From contig NZ_FOZD01000002.1 in NCBI RefSeq assembly GCF_900113185.1, positions 248,001-312,000 of the forward strand: 64,000 bases of DNA. Reading direction: 5' to 3'. Positions 1 through 8,440 of the stretch are shown here, piece by piece. The DNA is from Agromyces sp. CF514 (GTDB taxonomy: Bacteria; Actinomycetota; Actinomycetes; Actinomycetales; Microbacteriaceae). Position 1 is the stretch's first letter; each line of letters begins with the position of its first letter. The position numbers and the translations under genes are program-made. Under the pieces are notes generated by a model that was not told the DNA's origin, ran no database searches, and saw only the letters and a list, made by a program, of their open reading frames with translations.

Positions 1-72
1 GCTCGAGCAGTATCCGTTCGCATTGACCTGACTGATCGATGAGCGCGGCACGACCGCGGCGAGGAGGTGGAG

Positions 73-504
73 ATGGTCCCCGAGATCAACTACTGGGCTG
101 TGCTGCTGGCGACGCTGTCGAGCATGCTGGTCGGCTCGATCTGGTATGCCCGCGGCGTGTTCGGCACTCGCTGGGCCAAGCTCGCGAACGTCGACATGGA
201 CCGCCCGGGCGCGAGCGCCGTCGGCCCCATCATCGTCACCGTGCTCGTCAGCTTCGTGACCGCCTGGGTGCTTGCCGGCGCCACGACCATCGCATGGCAC
301 TTCTACGGCGGCAGCTACCTCGGCTCGGCCCTGTTCACAGCCGTCATCCTCTGGGCCGGTCTGACCGCTGCGCGCTTCATCACGCATGATGCGTTCGAAG
401 GGCGTCCGTCGTCGCTGACGATCATGAACATCGCGCATGAGCTGGTGACGCTCGTGGTGATGGGGCTGATCATCGGGGTATGGCCGCCCGCGGGGACGGT
501 CTAG
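73..504 (+). CDS. DUF1761-like small membrane protein
   Basis: About 143 residues with four probable transmembrane helices: an N-terminal one containing YWAVLLATLSSMLVGSIWY, a second at VGPIIVTVLVSFVTAWVL, then SALFTAVILWAGL and HELVTLVVMGLIIG. The N-terminal NYWAVLLAT...SIWY pattern and the size match the DUF1761 family, whose function is unknown. I chose the ATG at 73 because GGAGG lies about six bases upstream; the in-frame GTG at 67 overlaps that ribosome site. It stands alone: the next gene points the other way and belongs to a region of lower GC. Confidence 0.7.
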   Translation: MVPEINYWAVLLATLSSMLVGSIWYARGVFGTRWAKLANVDMDRPGASAVGPIIVTVLVSFVTAWVLAGATTIAWHFYGGSYLGSALFTAVILWAGLTAARFITHDAFEGRPSSLTIMNIAHELVTLVVMGLIIGVWPPAGTV

Positions 505-648
505 GCGAGTCGGTGGCGGGTAGTGCCGCTGGTGGGCAAGCGGCTCATACCCGAACGAGCTGTCCATTGGTGTGAGTTCATCGCCGCCGGGGTTCCGAAC
601 GAAGCTTTTCCGGCGCAACGGCGTACCGCGTGATCAGAGGGGCCATCG

Positions 649-1698
649 CTATTCCATCGGCTTCACTTTCCCGTCGATGAACGCGATCTCATCGGGCTCG
701 AGACCGAATTTGGCGAAGAGCTGTCGATCAATCTGAGCGATCGACTTCGACCAGTCGATGTCGGACGCTGCGGTGAAGTCGATCTGAGGCACGAACTTCC
801 ATGTGCTCGCTGGGTTGTGCTGGGTGACCTTGAGAACACCGAGCATGGTGCGTGCGAACTTGGATTTCACGTACTTCAAACAAGCCTCGGCCTCGGCCTT
901 CGTCTCGAATGCCCCGATCGTGATGAAGGTCTGCGTAACCGCGACATGCGGTTCACCAAGCATGGGTTCACCGAGAATCAGGGCTGGCGCGTCGCCGAAC
1001 TTTCCGAGGTGCCCCCGAGATGCTGGCGCAACAACCTTGTACGTGTCGAAGTTGCCAGGCCCTGTGATGTAGTCGCTCCGGATCCAGCGGGTGGCCCGCT
1101 TCTTCCCATCGAGCCCGAGCACACGAACATAGGACCCGCCGTCTTCAGGTCGTTCGCCGTAGAACGCGAATTCAAACTGATCAAACGCGTTAGTGCTGAT
1201 CAGAGCTTCATTGCCTGCGGGCCGGAGGGCGCGAGCACTGGGGTTCTCGTCGTAGAGCTTTGTGGAGTACCTGTAGGAGCGGGAACTCGTGATGGTTGAC
1301 TCCATGGAACGGATGCCTGACCCAGCAACCTTGTGGACGATTGTGTTGAGCTCGGGGTAGTGCGTAAAGGTGCCAATCGGTTCGCCTTCACGCTCGGCGT
1401 CCCGGTAGGTCACCGCGATACCGCCGTTGATGATCGTGCCCGGAAAAAGGTCATCGCTGTTCGGCACGTAGTAAGGGACGCTGAGGTGCGGGTCGGCGAG
1501 CATCTGGGCGTTCCACGCCTTGGGCGTGAAGCCAGCATTGAATAGGAAGCGTGCCGGCGTGATGAGCACGACCTTCCGACCGACCTTGTACGCCTCTTGC
1601 ATGAACAGGTGGTACACGGGGGTGTCCCGAGTCCCACCGCCCTGTGCTTCCTCCTGGTAAGGCGGGTTCCCGATTACGACGTCGAACTTCTTGCTCAT
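649..1698 (-). CDS. Eco57I-type N6-adenine methylase subunit (NPPY motif and target-recognition region)
   Basis: 349 residues. The catalytic adenine-methylase motif IV, NPPY, sits at residues 11-14, almost at the start, so the SAM-binding motif I that normally precedes it in one chain is missing here. The rest resembles the Eco57I/TaqI-type target-recognition half and ends in a conserved tail (SDIDWSKSIAQIDRQLFAKF near residue 310) shared by such subunits. The start overlaps the end of the helicase gene by ATGA (4 bp), so translation is probably coupled. Inferred role: methylation-target recognition and catalysis, with the SAM site supplied by the upstream helicase C-terminus (FTPQP...ADLFSTAG) or by the 216-residue subunit. 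GC is lower than in the flanking chromosome. Confidence 0.8.
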   Translation of the reverse strand: MSKKFDVVIGNPPYQEEAQGGGTRDTPVYHLFMQEAYKVGRKVVLITPARFLFNAGFTPKAWNAQMLADPHLSVPYYVPNSDDLFPGTIINGGIAVTYRDAEREGEPIGTFTHYPELNTIVHKVAGSGIRSMESTITSSRSYRYSTKLYDENPSARALRPAGNEALISTNAFDQFEFAFYGERPEDGGSYVRVLGLDGKKRATRWIRSDYITGPGNFDTYKVVAPASRGHLGKFGDAPALILGEPMLGEPHVAVTQTFITIGAFETKAEAEACLKYVKSKFARTMLGVLKVTQHNPASTWKFVPQIDFTAASDIDWSKSIAQIDRQLFAKFGLEPDEIAFIDGKVKPME

Positions 1699-4600
1699 AG
1701 TTGCGGCCCTTCCGTCAGCATGGCGTCTAGGGTTTTCACGCGCTCCGAGTCGGACATGCGGGCAAGATCGCCGACTTCAAAGTGACCTGATTCTTCGATC
1801 CAGATCCTGCGTTCCCCGACACCGCCGGAGACGGCCTCGAGTGTGATGCGGTGCAGGATCTCGTTGTGGCTCATCTCGAACACCTGAGTGGTCAGGATAT
1901 GGTGCAGCCGCTCATCTTGGTCGGGGATAACTTCGGCGAGGCCCGTGTCGAGGCGCCGCACTAGCTCCATTAGAAAGAGGCCCGCGGTGGAGAACAGGTC
2001 TGCGAAGGTCTTGGTCGGGTCGCTGAAGATGCCTGGGTTCTCGGTCTCGAGGGTGTCGACCATCATCTTCACAACTGGCTGCGGGGTGAAGACCAGTGAG
2101 GTCTTCTGGTGCGGGATGTAAGCGAAGATGTTCTCGGTCTGCGCCTCGTCGAAGTAGTCAGCCAAGGCCTCCTTCTTGTCCAGGAACTCCTGGACGGCCT
2201 GATCGAAGACCGACTGGTCGAACATGCCTGGAATCCTGGTGATCGTGCCGTCTTCTTCGGTGATTTCCTGGCCGTCGCGCAGGAGTCGGAACTCAGCTTC
2301 GGTGATCCCGGTGATCTCTTCGAAGACGTCATCTGGAGTATTTTCGTCGAAGTTCGAGAGCCGCATGTCGCGATCGCCGTACGCCATGAGGAACATTGGG
2401 ATAGTTCGAGCGAACCCGCGCAGGTGGGAGCGGGCGTCGTCCATGGTCTGGTTCGCCCGCTTCTGCTCCTTCTTGGTCTCCTCGCGCGTGACGACGTCGG
2501 GCACGATCGCGTCCATGGTCGTCTCGACAATGGTCAGGATGCTCGCCTTGAAGGTCTCATCCTGCTCGACGAGTTTGGACTCGACGACCTTGGCTTCCGC
2601 TTCAGTGGGCGCGATCGCCCGTTCGTGCTCAAGGTGATGAGTGGCGATCCGGTGCTCGGTGTATGCGCGCTCGACCTGGTTCTTGACGGCCTGCTCGGTG
2701 CGCTGCACGTCGCGCTGGACCTGCGCGACAGTGAGCCCGTAGGTGTTCTTCAGTTCCTCGCGCTTCTGCTCGCTTTGGTCGGTAATCGCCTTCGCGATCT
2801 GCATCGCAGCCCTGTGCGCCGGCATCTCGGGCGTGACGGTCGGGATGCTCTCGATGCTGTAGACCGGTTTGCCGAGCTCTGCGATCTTCGGATTTATGAC
2901 AGTGTTCACATCCACCTGTACCTGTCCCGCCCCATCGGTGACGGGAGGCGGGTTTGGGATCTCGAGGGGTTGCCCGTGAACGACCTTGCCCTGCTTGGCG
3001 GTCGGCAGCTTGTCGAGGATCTCTTTAACGTGCTCGGTGTACCGGAAGATGCCGGCGACGTTGGCGAACAGGAGATTCGACAAGAAGCCCCGCCGCACCA
3101 CCTCGCGGGCCTTGAAGACCTGCGGGAAAGTAAGCACTTGAGTTGCGTCGAGCTCGACCATCCGCCCCTCGGAATCCTCGCCGAGCACCGGGAAGAAGTT
3201 CAGCAGCCGGCGGATGCTTTCCTGCCGGGCCTCCTGGTCCTGCGGTGGGCTTGGGTTCAGGTTGTTGGCGAACGCGTCGAAGATCGTCAGCGTGCGTTCC
3301 GGGGCGAAATCGAAGACGTACGCGTTTTGCTTCTGGAAGACACTTCCGGCGCGCTCGAACGTGCAGGGGTTCTGCGCGCGGAACGCCGCCTGCATGTACA
3401 ACGCCGGCGAGGACAGGTTGGACAGCATGATGACTGCGGTCCATTCGGGAACCGTGACGCCCGTGGTCAGCTGTCCCACCGAGAGTGTGATGCTCTTGCC
3501 GCCCGCTTTCTCGGCCTCTGCGATGGCCGTCCGCACCCGATCCAACGACTTGGCCGAAGCGATCGGGTCCGCGTCATCATCTGAGCGACCGTCGCCGGCG
3601 GCGAGGACAATCCTGTAGTCCTTGAAGACGTCATGGCTATTGAGCAGCCTCTCCAGCGCCTTCGCCGACGCGACACGGTTGAGCAGCCAGAACGAGTGTC
3701 GGATTTCGTTGCGCAGCTCCGGCGTGGAGAACGGGTACTTCTCGTTGGTGGTCAGGCAGTCGAGGAACTTCTTGACCTCTGTCTCGTGCTCAAAGAAGCC
3801 GTTTTCCTTGGTGGCGAAGAACTCGTTGAGATCGAAGGCGTAGTCAATGTTCGCCTTGTCCTCGTCGATCGCGACACCCTCGCTCAATCGGTCGGAAATC
3901 ATCCTTGAGAGCTGGTAGGTCAGGAGGTTGAGCTTGGGCAGCGAGGCGTACGGGTTCTCCTGGCCATCCTCGGCCCAGTTCTCGCGCGCACTGTGTTCGT
4001 CCTCGTACGTCCAGTTGAAGATCTGGTCCTGCTCGAACTTCCCGGCCGCAAGCGCCTTGAACGGGGTGCCAGACAGGTGCAGCGTCCATGTGCGCTTGAT
4101 GTGATCGAACGCGACATCCGTCTTGACAGTGTCGACTCCCTCGTGGGCTTCGTCGACCACGAGGAGGTCCCAGTCGTACTGGGATATGTGCCGGAGCTTG
4201 TCGTACGAGCCACCGTGGTATTTCGAGCCCTTCAGGTCCTGCAAGGAGAGGAACTCCACGATGCGCGGGTCCTCACCGGCATGCTGCGTCACGAACGTAC
4301 GCCACTGTTCACGCTTCATTGGGTTCCGGCCTTCCAACGAGGGAGAGTCCGAGACGAACTGGAATGTTGTCTGGTGGGCGATGAACCGGGTGAAGTCGTC
4401 GAACCAGGAGTTCGCGATCGCCGGGCGGTTGGTAACGATGAGGACTTTCTGAACGTCGAGGGTCAGCATCAGGTCGTAGGTAGTCAGGGTCTTGCCGAAG
4501 CGCGGCTTCGCGTTCCAGAGGACCTCGTCCTTGCCGGTGTGGAAGGCGGCGACAGCTTGGTCGATCGCTGCCTGCTGCTCGGGCCGGAGGATGTAGTCAT

Positions 4601-4988
4601 CCTGCTCGGGGCTCTGCGGAACACCGCCGGTTTCGCTCGCGTATTCCTGGAAGTATTGCAGCGAGGTTTTCGGCGCCGGCTCGAAGTGATGCCACTCGGT
4701 GCGCTTGGGTTGGGTCTCCCGCTCCACGCCCTGCTGCTTTAGGTAGGCGTGTAGGTCCTTGTCGGTGAATCGACCGCCGGCTTCCGAAGTGAAGAACGCA
4801 CGCTGGGACCAGAGCTTCTTTTTCTCTACTGCGAGCTGCGAGGCCTGCTGCGCGATGCGCGCGTCGGCGCTCTCTTGCTCCGTGTAGCCGATCTTCTCCC
4901 ACCCTTGGTACTTCGGGATGTCCGGGGTCGTCCAGGAGTAAATGAGCGGCACGATCTCACGGAATGTGCGAATCTCCGGACTAGGCAC
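1695..4988 (-). CDS. GIY-YIG-like / SF2 helicase / methylase motif-I fusion, restriction-system translocase
   Basis: 1097 residues. Residues about 14-50 (PLIYSWTTP, then WEKIGYTE and ADARIAQQ) look like a GIY-YIG/T5orf172 nuclease core. An SF2 helicase follows: Walker A PRFGKT near 162-167, DEAH at 279-282, SGTP near 306-309, and a later QAAFRAQN resembling motif VI. A long charged, probably coiled-coil region comes next. The last ~130 residues contain FTPQPVVKMMVD (from 967) and ADLFSTAGLFL (from ~993), which read as an adenine-methylase N-terminal half with SAM motif I, but without NPPY. The gene overlaps the upstream methylase fragment by 8 bp and the downstream NPPY gene by 4 bp. Inferred role: ATP-driven restriction and translocation. 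The nuclease assignment is by pattern only; the helicase is certain. Confidence 0.8.
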   Translation of the reverse strand: MPSPEIRTFREIVPLIYSWTTPDIPKYQGWEKIGYTEQESADARIAQQASQLAVEKKKLWSQRAFFTSEAGGRFTDKDLHAYLKQQGVERETQPKRTEWHHFEPAPKTSLQYFQEYASETGGVPQSPEQDDYILRPEQQAAIDQAVAAFHTGKDEVLWNAKPRFGKTLTTYDLMLTLDVQKVLIVTNRPAIANSWFDDFTRFIAHQTTFQFVSDSPSLEGRNPMKREQWRTFVTQHAGEDPRIVEFLSLQDLKGSKYHGGSYDKLRHISQYDWDLLVVDEAHEGVDTVKTDVAFDHIKRTWTLHLSGTPFKALAAGKFEQDQIFNWTYEDEHSARENWAEDGQENPYASLPKLNLLTYQLSRMISDRLSEGVAIDEDKANIDYAFDLNEFFATKENGFFEHETEVKKFLDCLTTNEKYPFSTPELRNEIRHSFWLLNRVASAKALERLLNSHDVFKDYRIVLAAGDGRSDDDADPIASAKSLDRVRTAIAEAEKAGGKSITLSVGQLTTGVTVPEWTAVIMLSNLSSPALYMQAAFRAQNPCTFERAGSVFQKQNAYVFDFAPERTLTIFDAFANNLNPSPPQDQEARQESIRRLLNFFPVLGEDSEGRMVELDATQVLTFPQVFKAREVVRRGFLSNLLFANVAGIFRYTEHVKEILDKLPTAKQGKVVHGQPLEIPNPPPVTDGAGQVQVDVNTVINPKIAELGKPVYSIESIPTVTPEMPAHRAAMQIAKAITDQSEQKREELKNTYGLTVAQVQRDVQRTEQAVKNQVERAYTEHRIATHHLEHERAIAPTEAEAKVVESKLVEQDETFKASILTIVETTMDAIVPDVVTREETKKEQKRANQTMDDARSHLRGFARTIPMFLMAYGDRDMRLSNFDENTPDDVFEEITGITEAEFRLLRDGQEITEEDGTITRIPGMFDQSVFDQAVQEFLDKKEALADYFDEAQTENIFAYIPHQKTSLVFTPQPVVKMMVDTLETENPGIFSDPTKTFADLFSTAGLFLMELVRRLDTGLAEVIPDQDERLHHILTTQVFEMSHNEILHRITLEAVSGGVGERRIWIEESGHFEVGDLARMSDSERVKTLDAMLTEGPQL

Positions 4989-5631
4989 TCGCCCTCATTT
5001 CCTTGTGGACCTCATCGATCCTGCAGGCCTGATAACTCTCGTACAAGGTGAAATCGAAGAGGTGCTGCTCCCGCAGCGAAGCGAGCGTGAAGGGCTCGCG
5101 CTGCACCATCCCCGGCGACGCGGGGATCCGATTCCACCAAGAGAACTGGATGTCCTGGCCCTGCGCGTCGCGGCCGGCCAACGTGTCACCTCGAACGATG
5201 TTTGTGGCTATGAGAAAGTTTGCAGCGCCCCGCAGGCTCGTTCCCGGGTCGCAAGGGATACCGTGGCGCTCGTGGAAGTGCACGAACTCGGCGAGCATTG
5301 CCTCATGCGCATCCAGGTGGTTGTCCTCGAGCAGCTCGACTCCGTAGACAGAGGCGACCGCGAACAGGGACTCCGTCGGCCACTGGTCGTCGGGGAGGTT
5401 CCGCTCAATCGCGCGAAGCTTGCGACGCAGGATCGCGACGAGGAAGTTACCGTCGCCGGCGGCAGGCTCGAAGAACGTCTTATCGACGAATCCGGGCCCG
5501 GCCTCCAGATCATCCCGGACCAGGTCGAGCATTTGCTCGACCATCTGGCGCGGCGTGAACACCTCGCCATAGGCCTTTACGCGATGTCGCGATTTCACAA
5601 CCGATGGTTCGTCGGCACTTGAATCCGCCAC
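4981..5631 (-). CDS. N6-adenine DNA methylase SAM-binding fragment
   Basis: 216 residues from the GTG at 5631, chosen because GAGGAG lies 8 bases upstream; an open frame extends further to 5823 without a better ribosome site. GEVFTPRQMVEQMLDLV (22-38) and FEPAAGDGNFL (54-64) are methylase motifs X/I of the N-6 DNA methylase type, followed by YGVELLEDN (motif II region). No NPPY motif is present, so this chain alone should not methylate. It is the first gene of a tightly overlapping three-gene minus-strand operon. It may be a regulatory or SAM-binding partner of the NPPY subunit, giving the operon two motif-I segments and only one motif IV. Confidence 0.75.
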   Translation of the reverse strand: MADSSADEPSVVKSRHRVKAYGEVFTPRQMVEQMLDLVRDDLEAGPGFVDKTFFEPAAGDGNFLVAILRRKLRAIERNLPDDQWPTESLFAVASVYGVELLEDNHLDAHEAMLAEFVHFHERHGIPCDPGTSLRGAANFLIATNIVRGDTLAGRDAQGQDIQFSWWNRIPASPGMVQREPFTLASLREQHLFDFTLYESYQACRIDEVHKEMRASA

Positions 5632-5975
5632 GCACGTCACTCCTCTACCTGCCCCGATGGGAGCAAGACCGATCTCGTTTGCCGGCGCTCCGACGTGGGG
5701 CGATACACCGGCGCGAATCAGGCTACCGCGAGCGCGAGTCCGACCCAGGCGGGATGGGCGCGACGTAGCGCCCGAGATAGCCCGAGCCGTTCCAAGTTTG
5801 TGCATCAGGGAACACAGTTCCACAATCTCTGGCGTTCGTAGGCTTATACCTGCGTCCCCAATTTAGGGGTGGTGTGACCTTTCAGCTGCAAGAGCCGAGG
5901 ACTCGGACGTCGAGGTTTGCCACTTGCGGCCTCGGAGTACATGCGGACGCATTTCGAAGTTGGATGCCTCGTGGG
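5632..5975. other. Intergenic region upstream of the restriction-modification operon
   Basis: About 340 bases with no convincing gene; open frames here lack coding character. The region should contain the promoter of the leftward methylase/helicase operon. A short inverted repeat, CCCC-N6-GGGG at 5856-5869, is the only symmetric site I notice, and a TATAAG-like box lies just left of it on the minus strand. Neither is strong enough to call as an operator or promoter. Confidence 0.4.
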
Positions 5976-6578
5976 CTAGTGCGCTTGAGTAGTGGTCGCC
6001 CGGCTTGCCTCGGTGACGCGCGCCCGAATCAACTCGACCGTTTCTTCCGCGTTTCGCATGGCGGCGATGATCGCGGCGTGGTTTCGCCAGTGCTGCTCCC
6101 AGAGGTCGTGGCCAGCCACGTCCCGAAAGTCGATTCGCGTCGGCACTTCCCATCGCTCGTAGTCATCCAAGCGTGCTGCGCGCTGCTCGAGGTTCGGTAT
6201 CCCGCGCGTCGCGGGAGAGAGTCGCGCTGAGCTGAACATCCACGCCCGCCACGGCTTGTTGCCCTTGCTTTGGTTGCACTTGCCGCAGGCCGGCACGAGA
6301 TTGTGGATTTCCGAGATAAATCCGGTCGGCTGTTTGTCGACGACGAGGGGACGAAGATGGTCCCACTCGGTCGGAGTGTCGCCGCAGTAGGCGCAACTCA
6401 CGACTTCTGACATGTCGAGGATCTGCAGCGCCTCATCGACTTGTGCTTCGGTCGGCGCGATCACGGGGATGATCCCGTTCACGAACGAGTTCGTGATGCT
6501 CGACGAGCGCCCTGTGATCCGAACAGGTTTAGGCATCGCGAAGCGGAAGAGAGCGGCAGCGGTCACAGTTCCCACCAT
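5976..6578 (-). CDS. HNH endonuclease
   Basis: 200 residues if started at the ATG at 6578; an alternative ATG at 6536 gives 186. Neither has a clear ribosome site. The HNH zinc-finger core is complete: CAYC at 62-65, EWDHLRPL with the catalytic His at 74, then IHNLVPACGKCNQSKGNK (91-108) with the second cysteine pair and the N/K residues typical of HNH. It lies 345 bases upstream of the methylase operon, on the same strand, and shares its lower GC. It is a plausible restriction nuclease for that system, or a separate defence gene in the same island. Family assignment is secure; partnership is inference. Confidence 0.8.
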   Translation of the reverse strand: MVGTVTAAALFRFAMPKPVRITGRSSSITNSFVNGIIPVIAPTEAQVDEALQILDMSEVVSCAYCGDTPTEWDHLRPLVVDKQPTGFISEIHNLVPACGKCNQSKGNKPWRAWMFSSARLSPATRGIPNLEQRAARLDDYERWEVPTRIDFRDVAGHDLWEQHWRNHAAIIAAMRNAEETVELIRARVTEASRATTTQAH

Positions 6579-6691
6579 ATGAGCCAGGGCTGGCGCTGGG
6601 CCGCGTAAACGCTCATGCCAAGTCCGACGCGGCGCCGCGAACCGGACCATTTGTCCTGTCTTCATCTGACGACTCTTGTGCCTTGCGAAGA

Positions 6692-6712
6692 TTTTGGAAT
6701 ACCATTCCAAAA
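6692..6712. promoter_or_regulatory. Perfect palindromic operator, probable IclR-family site
   Basis: Nine-base arms TTTTGGAAT (6692-6700) and ATTCCAAAA (6704-6712) with a 3-base spacer. The TGGAAT-N3-ATTCCA core resembles the E. coli IclR box TGGAAAT-N-ATTTCCA. It lies 28 bases upstream of the first dehydrogenase of the cluster that encodes an IclR regulator. A related palindrome sits at 8308-8326. Confidence 0.65.
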
Positions 6713-6740
6713 ATTGCAACGACGAAGGAGTGGTGGTCGA

Positions 6741-7838
6741 GTGGCCGGGATGCAGGACGTGAACAGCGGGCAGCCGCTGCTCGAGGTGCTCGACTCGTCG
6801 TACGGGAGTGTCGACGTCGAGGCGGGGGCCGCGGCATCCGTCGATGTGCGCGTTCGCGACGCCCGCGACGCGCGCGCCGCCGGCAACGGCGACACCAACA
6901 CCAACCCCACCCCCGCCGACGGCGTGCTCGTGCAGTACGCCGACATCACGGCCGAGGTCATGGACGCGAACCCCACGTGGAAGGTCATCGGCCGGTACGG
7001 CGTGGGCGTCGACACGATCGATCTGGCCGCGGCATCCGCTCGGGGGGTCGCCGTGGTGAACGTGCCCGACTACTGCGAGGAGGAGGTCGCGACGCATGCG
7101 GTCGCCCTCATGCTCGACGCGAACCGGCGCATCACCGCTGCCGACGCGCTCGTGCGCCGCGGCGAGTGGGCCGACTGGGCGCAGCTGCGGCCCATCGCAC
7201 CGCTGTCGACGGCGACGCTCTCGCTCATCGGGGTGGGGCGCATCGGGCGCGAGGTCATCCGGATGATGACGCCGTTCGTCGGGCGCATCATCGCGCACGA
7301 CCCGTACGCCGGCGCGAGCGAGGGTATCGAGCTCGTCGACCTCGACACCGCGCTCGCCGAGGGCGACGTCGTGAGCCTGCACCTTCCGCTGACGGCCGAG
7401 ACGCATCACCTCATCGGCGCCGACGCCATTGCGCGCATGAAGCCGACCGCGACGCTCGTGAACGTCTCGCGCGGCGGGCTCGTCGACGGCGCCGTGCTCG
7501 CCGCGGCCCTGCACGACGGGCGCCTCGCGTTCGCCGCCCTCGACGTGCTCGAGACCGAGCCGCCCACGGCCGACGACCCGCTGCTCGCCGCGCCCAACAC
7601 GATCATCACGAACCACCTCGCGTGGTACTCCGAGGCCTCCGAGCAGCGCCTGCGCGCGCGCCTCGCCGAACGCTGCGCGGCGGTGCTGCGCGGGCGCGAC
7701 ATCCCCTCGCTCGTCAATCGCCAGGGACTCGCGGATGCCGCGGCCGCCGCATCATCCGAAGCAGGCCGCCACGCGGTATCCGTCACCACCGAAGCCGTCA
7801 CCGCCCCCACCGCTGTCCCCACACTGGAGCACTCATGA
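6741..7838 (+). CDS. D-2-hydroxyacid dehydrogenase (C-terminal-binding-protein type)
   Basis: About 365 residues from the GTG at 6741, which has GAAGGAG ten bases upstream; the ATG at 6750 is too far from it. The NAD-binding Rossmann motif is SLIGVGRIGREV, with IGRYGVGVDTIDL before it. The catalytic Arg lies in NVSRGGLVDG, the Glu in LDVLETEPP, and the expected His in ITNHLAWYS. It belongs to the phosphoglycerate/hydroxyacid dehydrogenase superfamily. The exact substrate is unknown; from its neighbours it probably reduces or oxidises a sugar-acid intermediate. It is the first gene of the uronate-related cluster and overlaps the cupin gene by ATGA. Confidence 0.8.
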   Translation: MAGMQDVNSGQPLLEVLDSSYGSVDVEAGAAASVDVRVRDARDARAAGNGDTNTNPTPADGVLVQYADITAEVMDANPTWKVIGRYGVGVDTIDLAAASARGVAVVNVPDYCEEEVATHAVALMLDANRRITAADALVRRGEWADWAQLRPIAPLSTATLSLIGVGRIGREVIRMMTPFVGRIIAHDPYAGASEGIELVDLDTALAEGDVVSLHLPLTAETHHLIGADAIARMKPTATLVNVSRGGLVDGAVLAAALHDGRLAFAALDVLETEPPTADDPLLAAPNTIITNHLAWYSEASEQRLRARLAERCAAVLRGRDIPSLVNRQGLADAAAAASSEAGRHAVSVTTEAVTAPTAVPTLEHS

Positions 7839-8308
7839 GCCTCGCCGCCGACTACACGCCCGCAGAACTGCGCGACCTCGCGCTCGAGCCGACCGGGGCG
7901 CCCGCCCGGGTGCTCGCCGGTGACCCGCAGACGGCCGAGCACGTGCTCGCCGTGCGCGACGGGCTCGAGATCGGCGTCTGGGAGGTCACCCCCGGGGAGT
8001 TCGCCTCGGCCAAGCCCACGAGCGGCGAGGTCATGCAGTTCCTCTCGGGGGAGGGCTCGATCACGCACGCCGACGGTTCGGTCACGCGCATCGCGCCCGG
8101 CTCGGTGCTCGTGCTCGAGCCCGCCTGGACCGGCACCTGGCGGGTCTCCGCGACGGTGCGCAAGGTCTACACGATCTTCGACGCGGCGCCCGTGGCGGCG
8201 ACCGCGACGACCGCGGCGACCGATGAGGCGGCCGCCGGCACGACGGCGACCCAGGTCGCAGCCCCCTCCGAGGCATCCGAAACCCGGGGGAACACCGCCG
8301 ACATCTGA
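7835..8308 (+). CDS. Small cupin protein (DUF861 type)
   Basis: 157 residues. One cupin fold is visible: GVWEVTPGEFASAKPTSGEVMQFL, then GSGSIT-like turn residues GEGSITHADGS and IAPGSVLVLEPAWTGTW. This is the cupin_3/DUF861 pattern found beside sugar-acid enzymes. The last ~45 residues are low-complexity Ala/Thr and probably disordered. Its ATG overlaps the stop of the dehydrogenase gene, so the two are co-translated. Its stop codon overlaps the second palindromic operator. No catalytic role can be read from the sequence. Confidence 0.7.
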   Translation: MSLAADYTPAELRDLALEPTGAPARVLAGDPQTAEHVLAVRDGLEIGVWEVTPGEFASAKPTSGEVMQFLSGEGSITHADGSVTRIAPGSVLVLEPAWTGTWRVSATVRKVYTIFDAAPVAATATTAATDEAAAGTTATQVAAPSEASETRGNTADI

Positions 8309-8326
8309 CCGAAATGCAATTTCGGT
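8308..8326. promoter_or_regulatory. Second IclR-type palindrome, upstream of the ABC importer
   Basis: Eight-base arms ACCGAAAT (8308-8315) and ATTTCGGT (8319-8326) with a 3-base spacer, perfectly symmetric. It shares the GRAAT-N3-ATTYC core with the palindrome at 6692-6712 and stands 114 bases before the permease gene. It is likely an operator allowing the importer to be controlled separately from the first two genes. Confidence 0.6.
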
Positions 8327-8440
8327 ACGGTGTTTCAAAATCCAAGGAACAGCCCGAACGGCCGCAACGGCCCGAACAAGCTGACCCGATCCTGACTCCA
8401 CAACCTGAACACGAACCGAACAGAAACGAGAGGAGCTGAT

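Noticed and set aside
1695..1698. A frameshift or sequencing error splitting one long methylase into two genes.
   Set aside because: The junction is a clean ATGA overlap with a plausible start for the NPPY protein, and no alternative frame continues either domain. It remains a point to verify.
2109..3584. A 491-residue plus-strand frame opposite the helicase.
   Set aside because: The minus-strand helicase carries Walker and DEAH motifs through this region; the opposite frame shows none.
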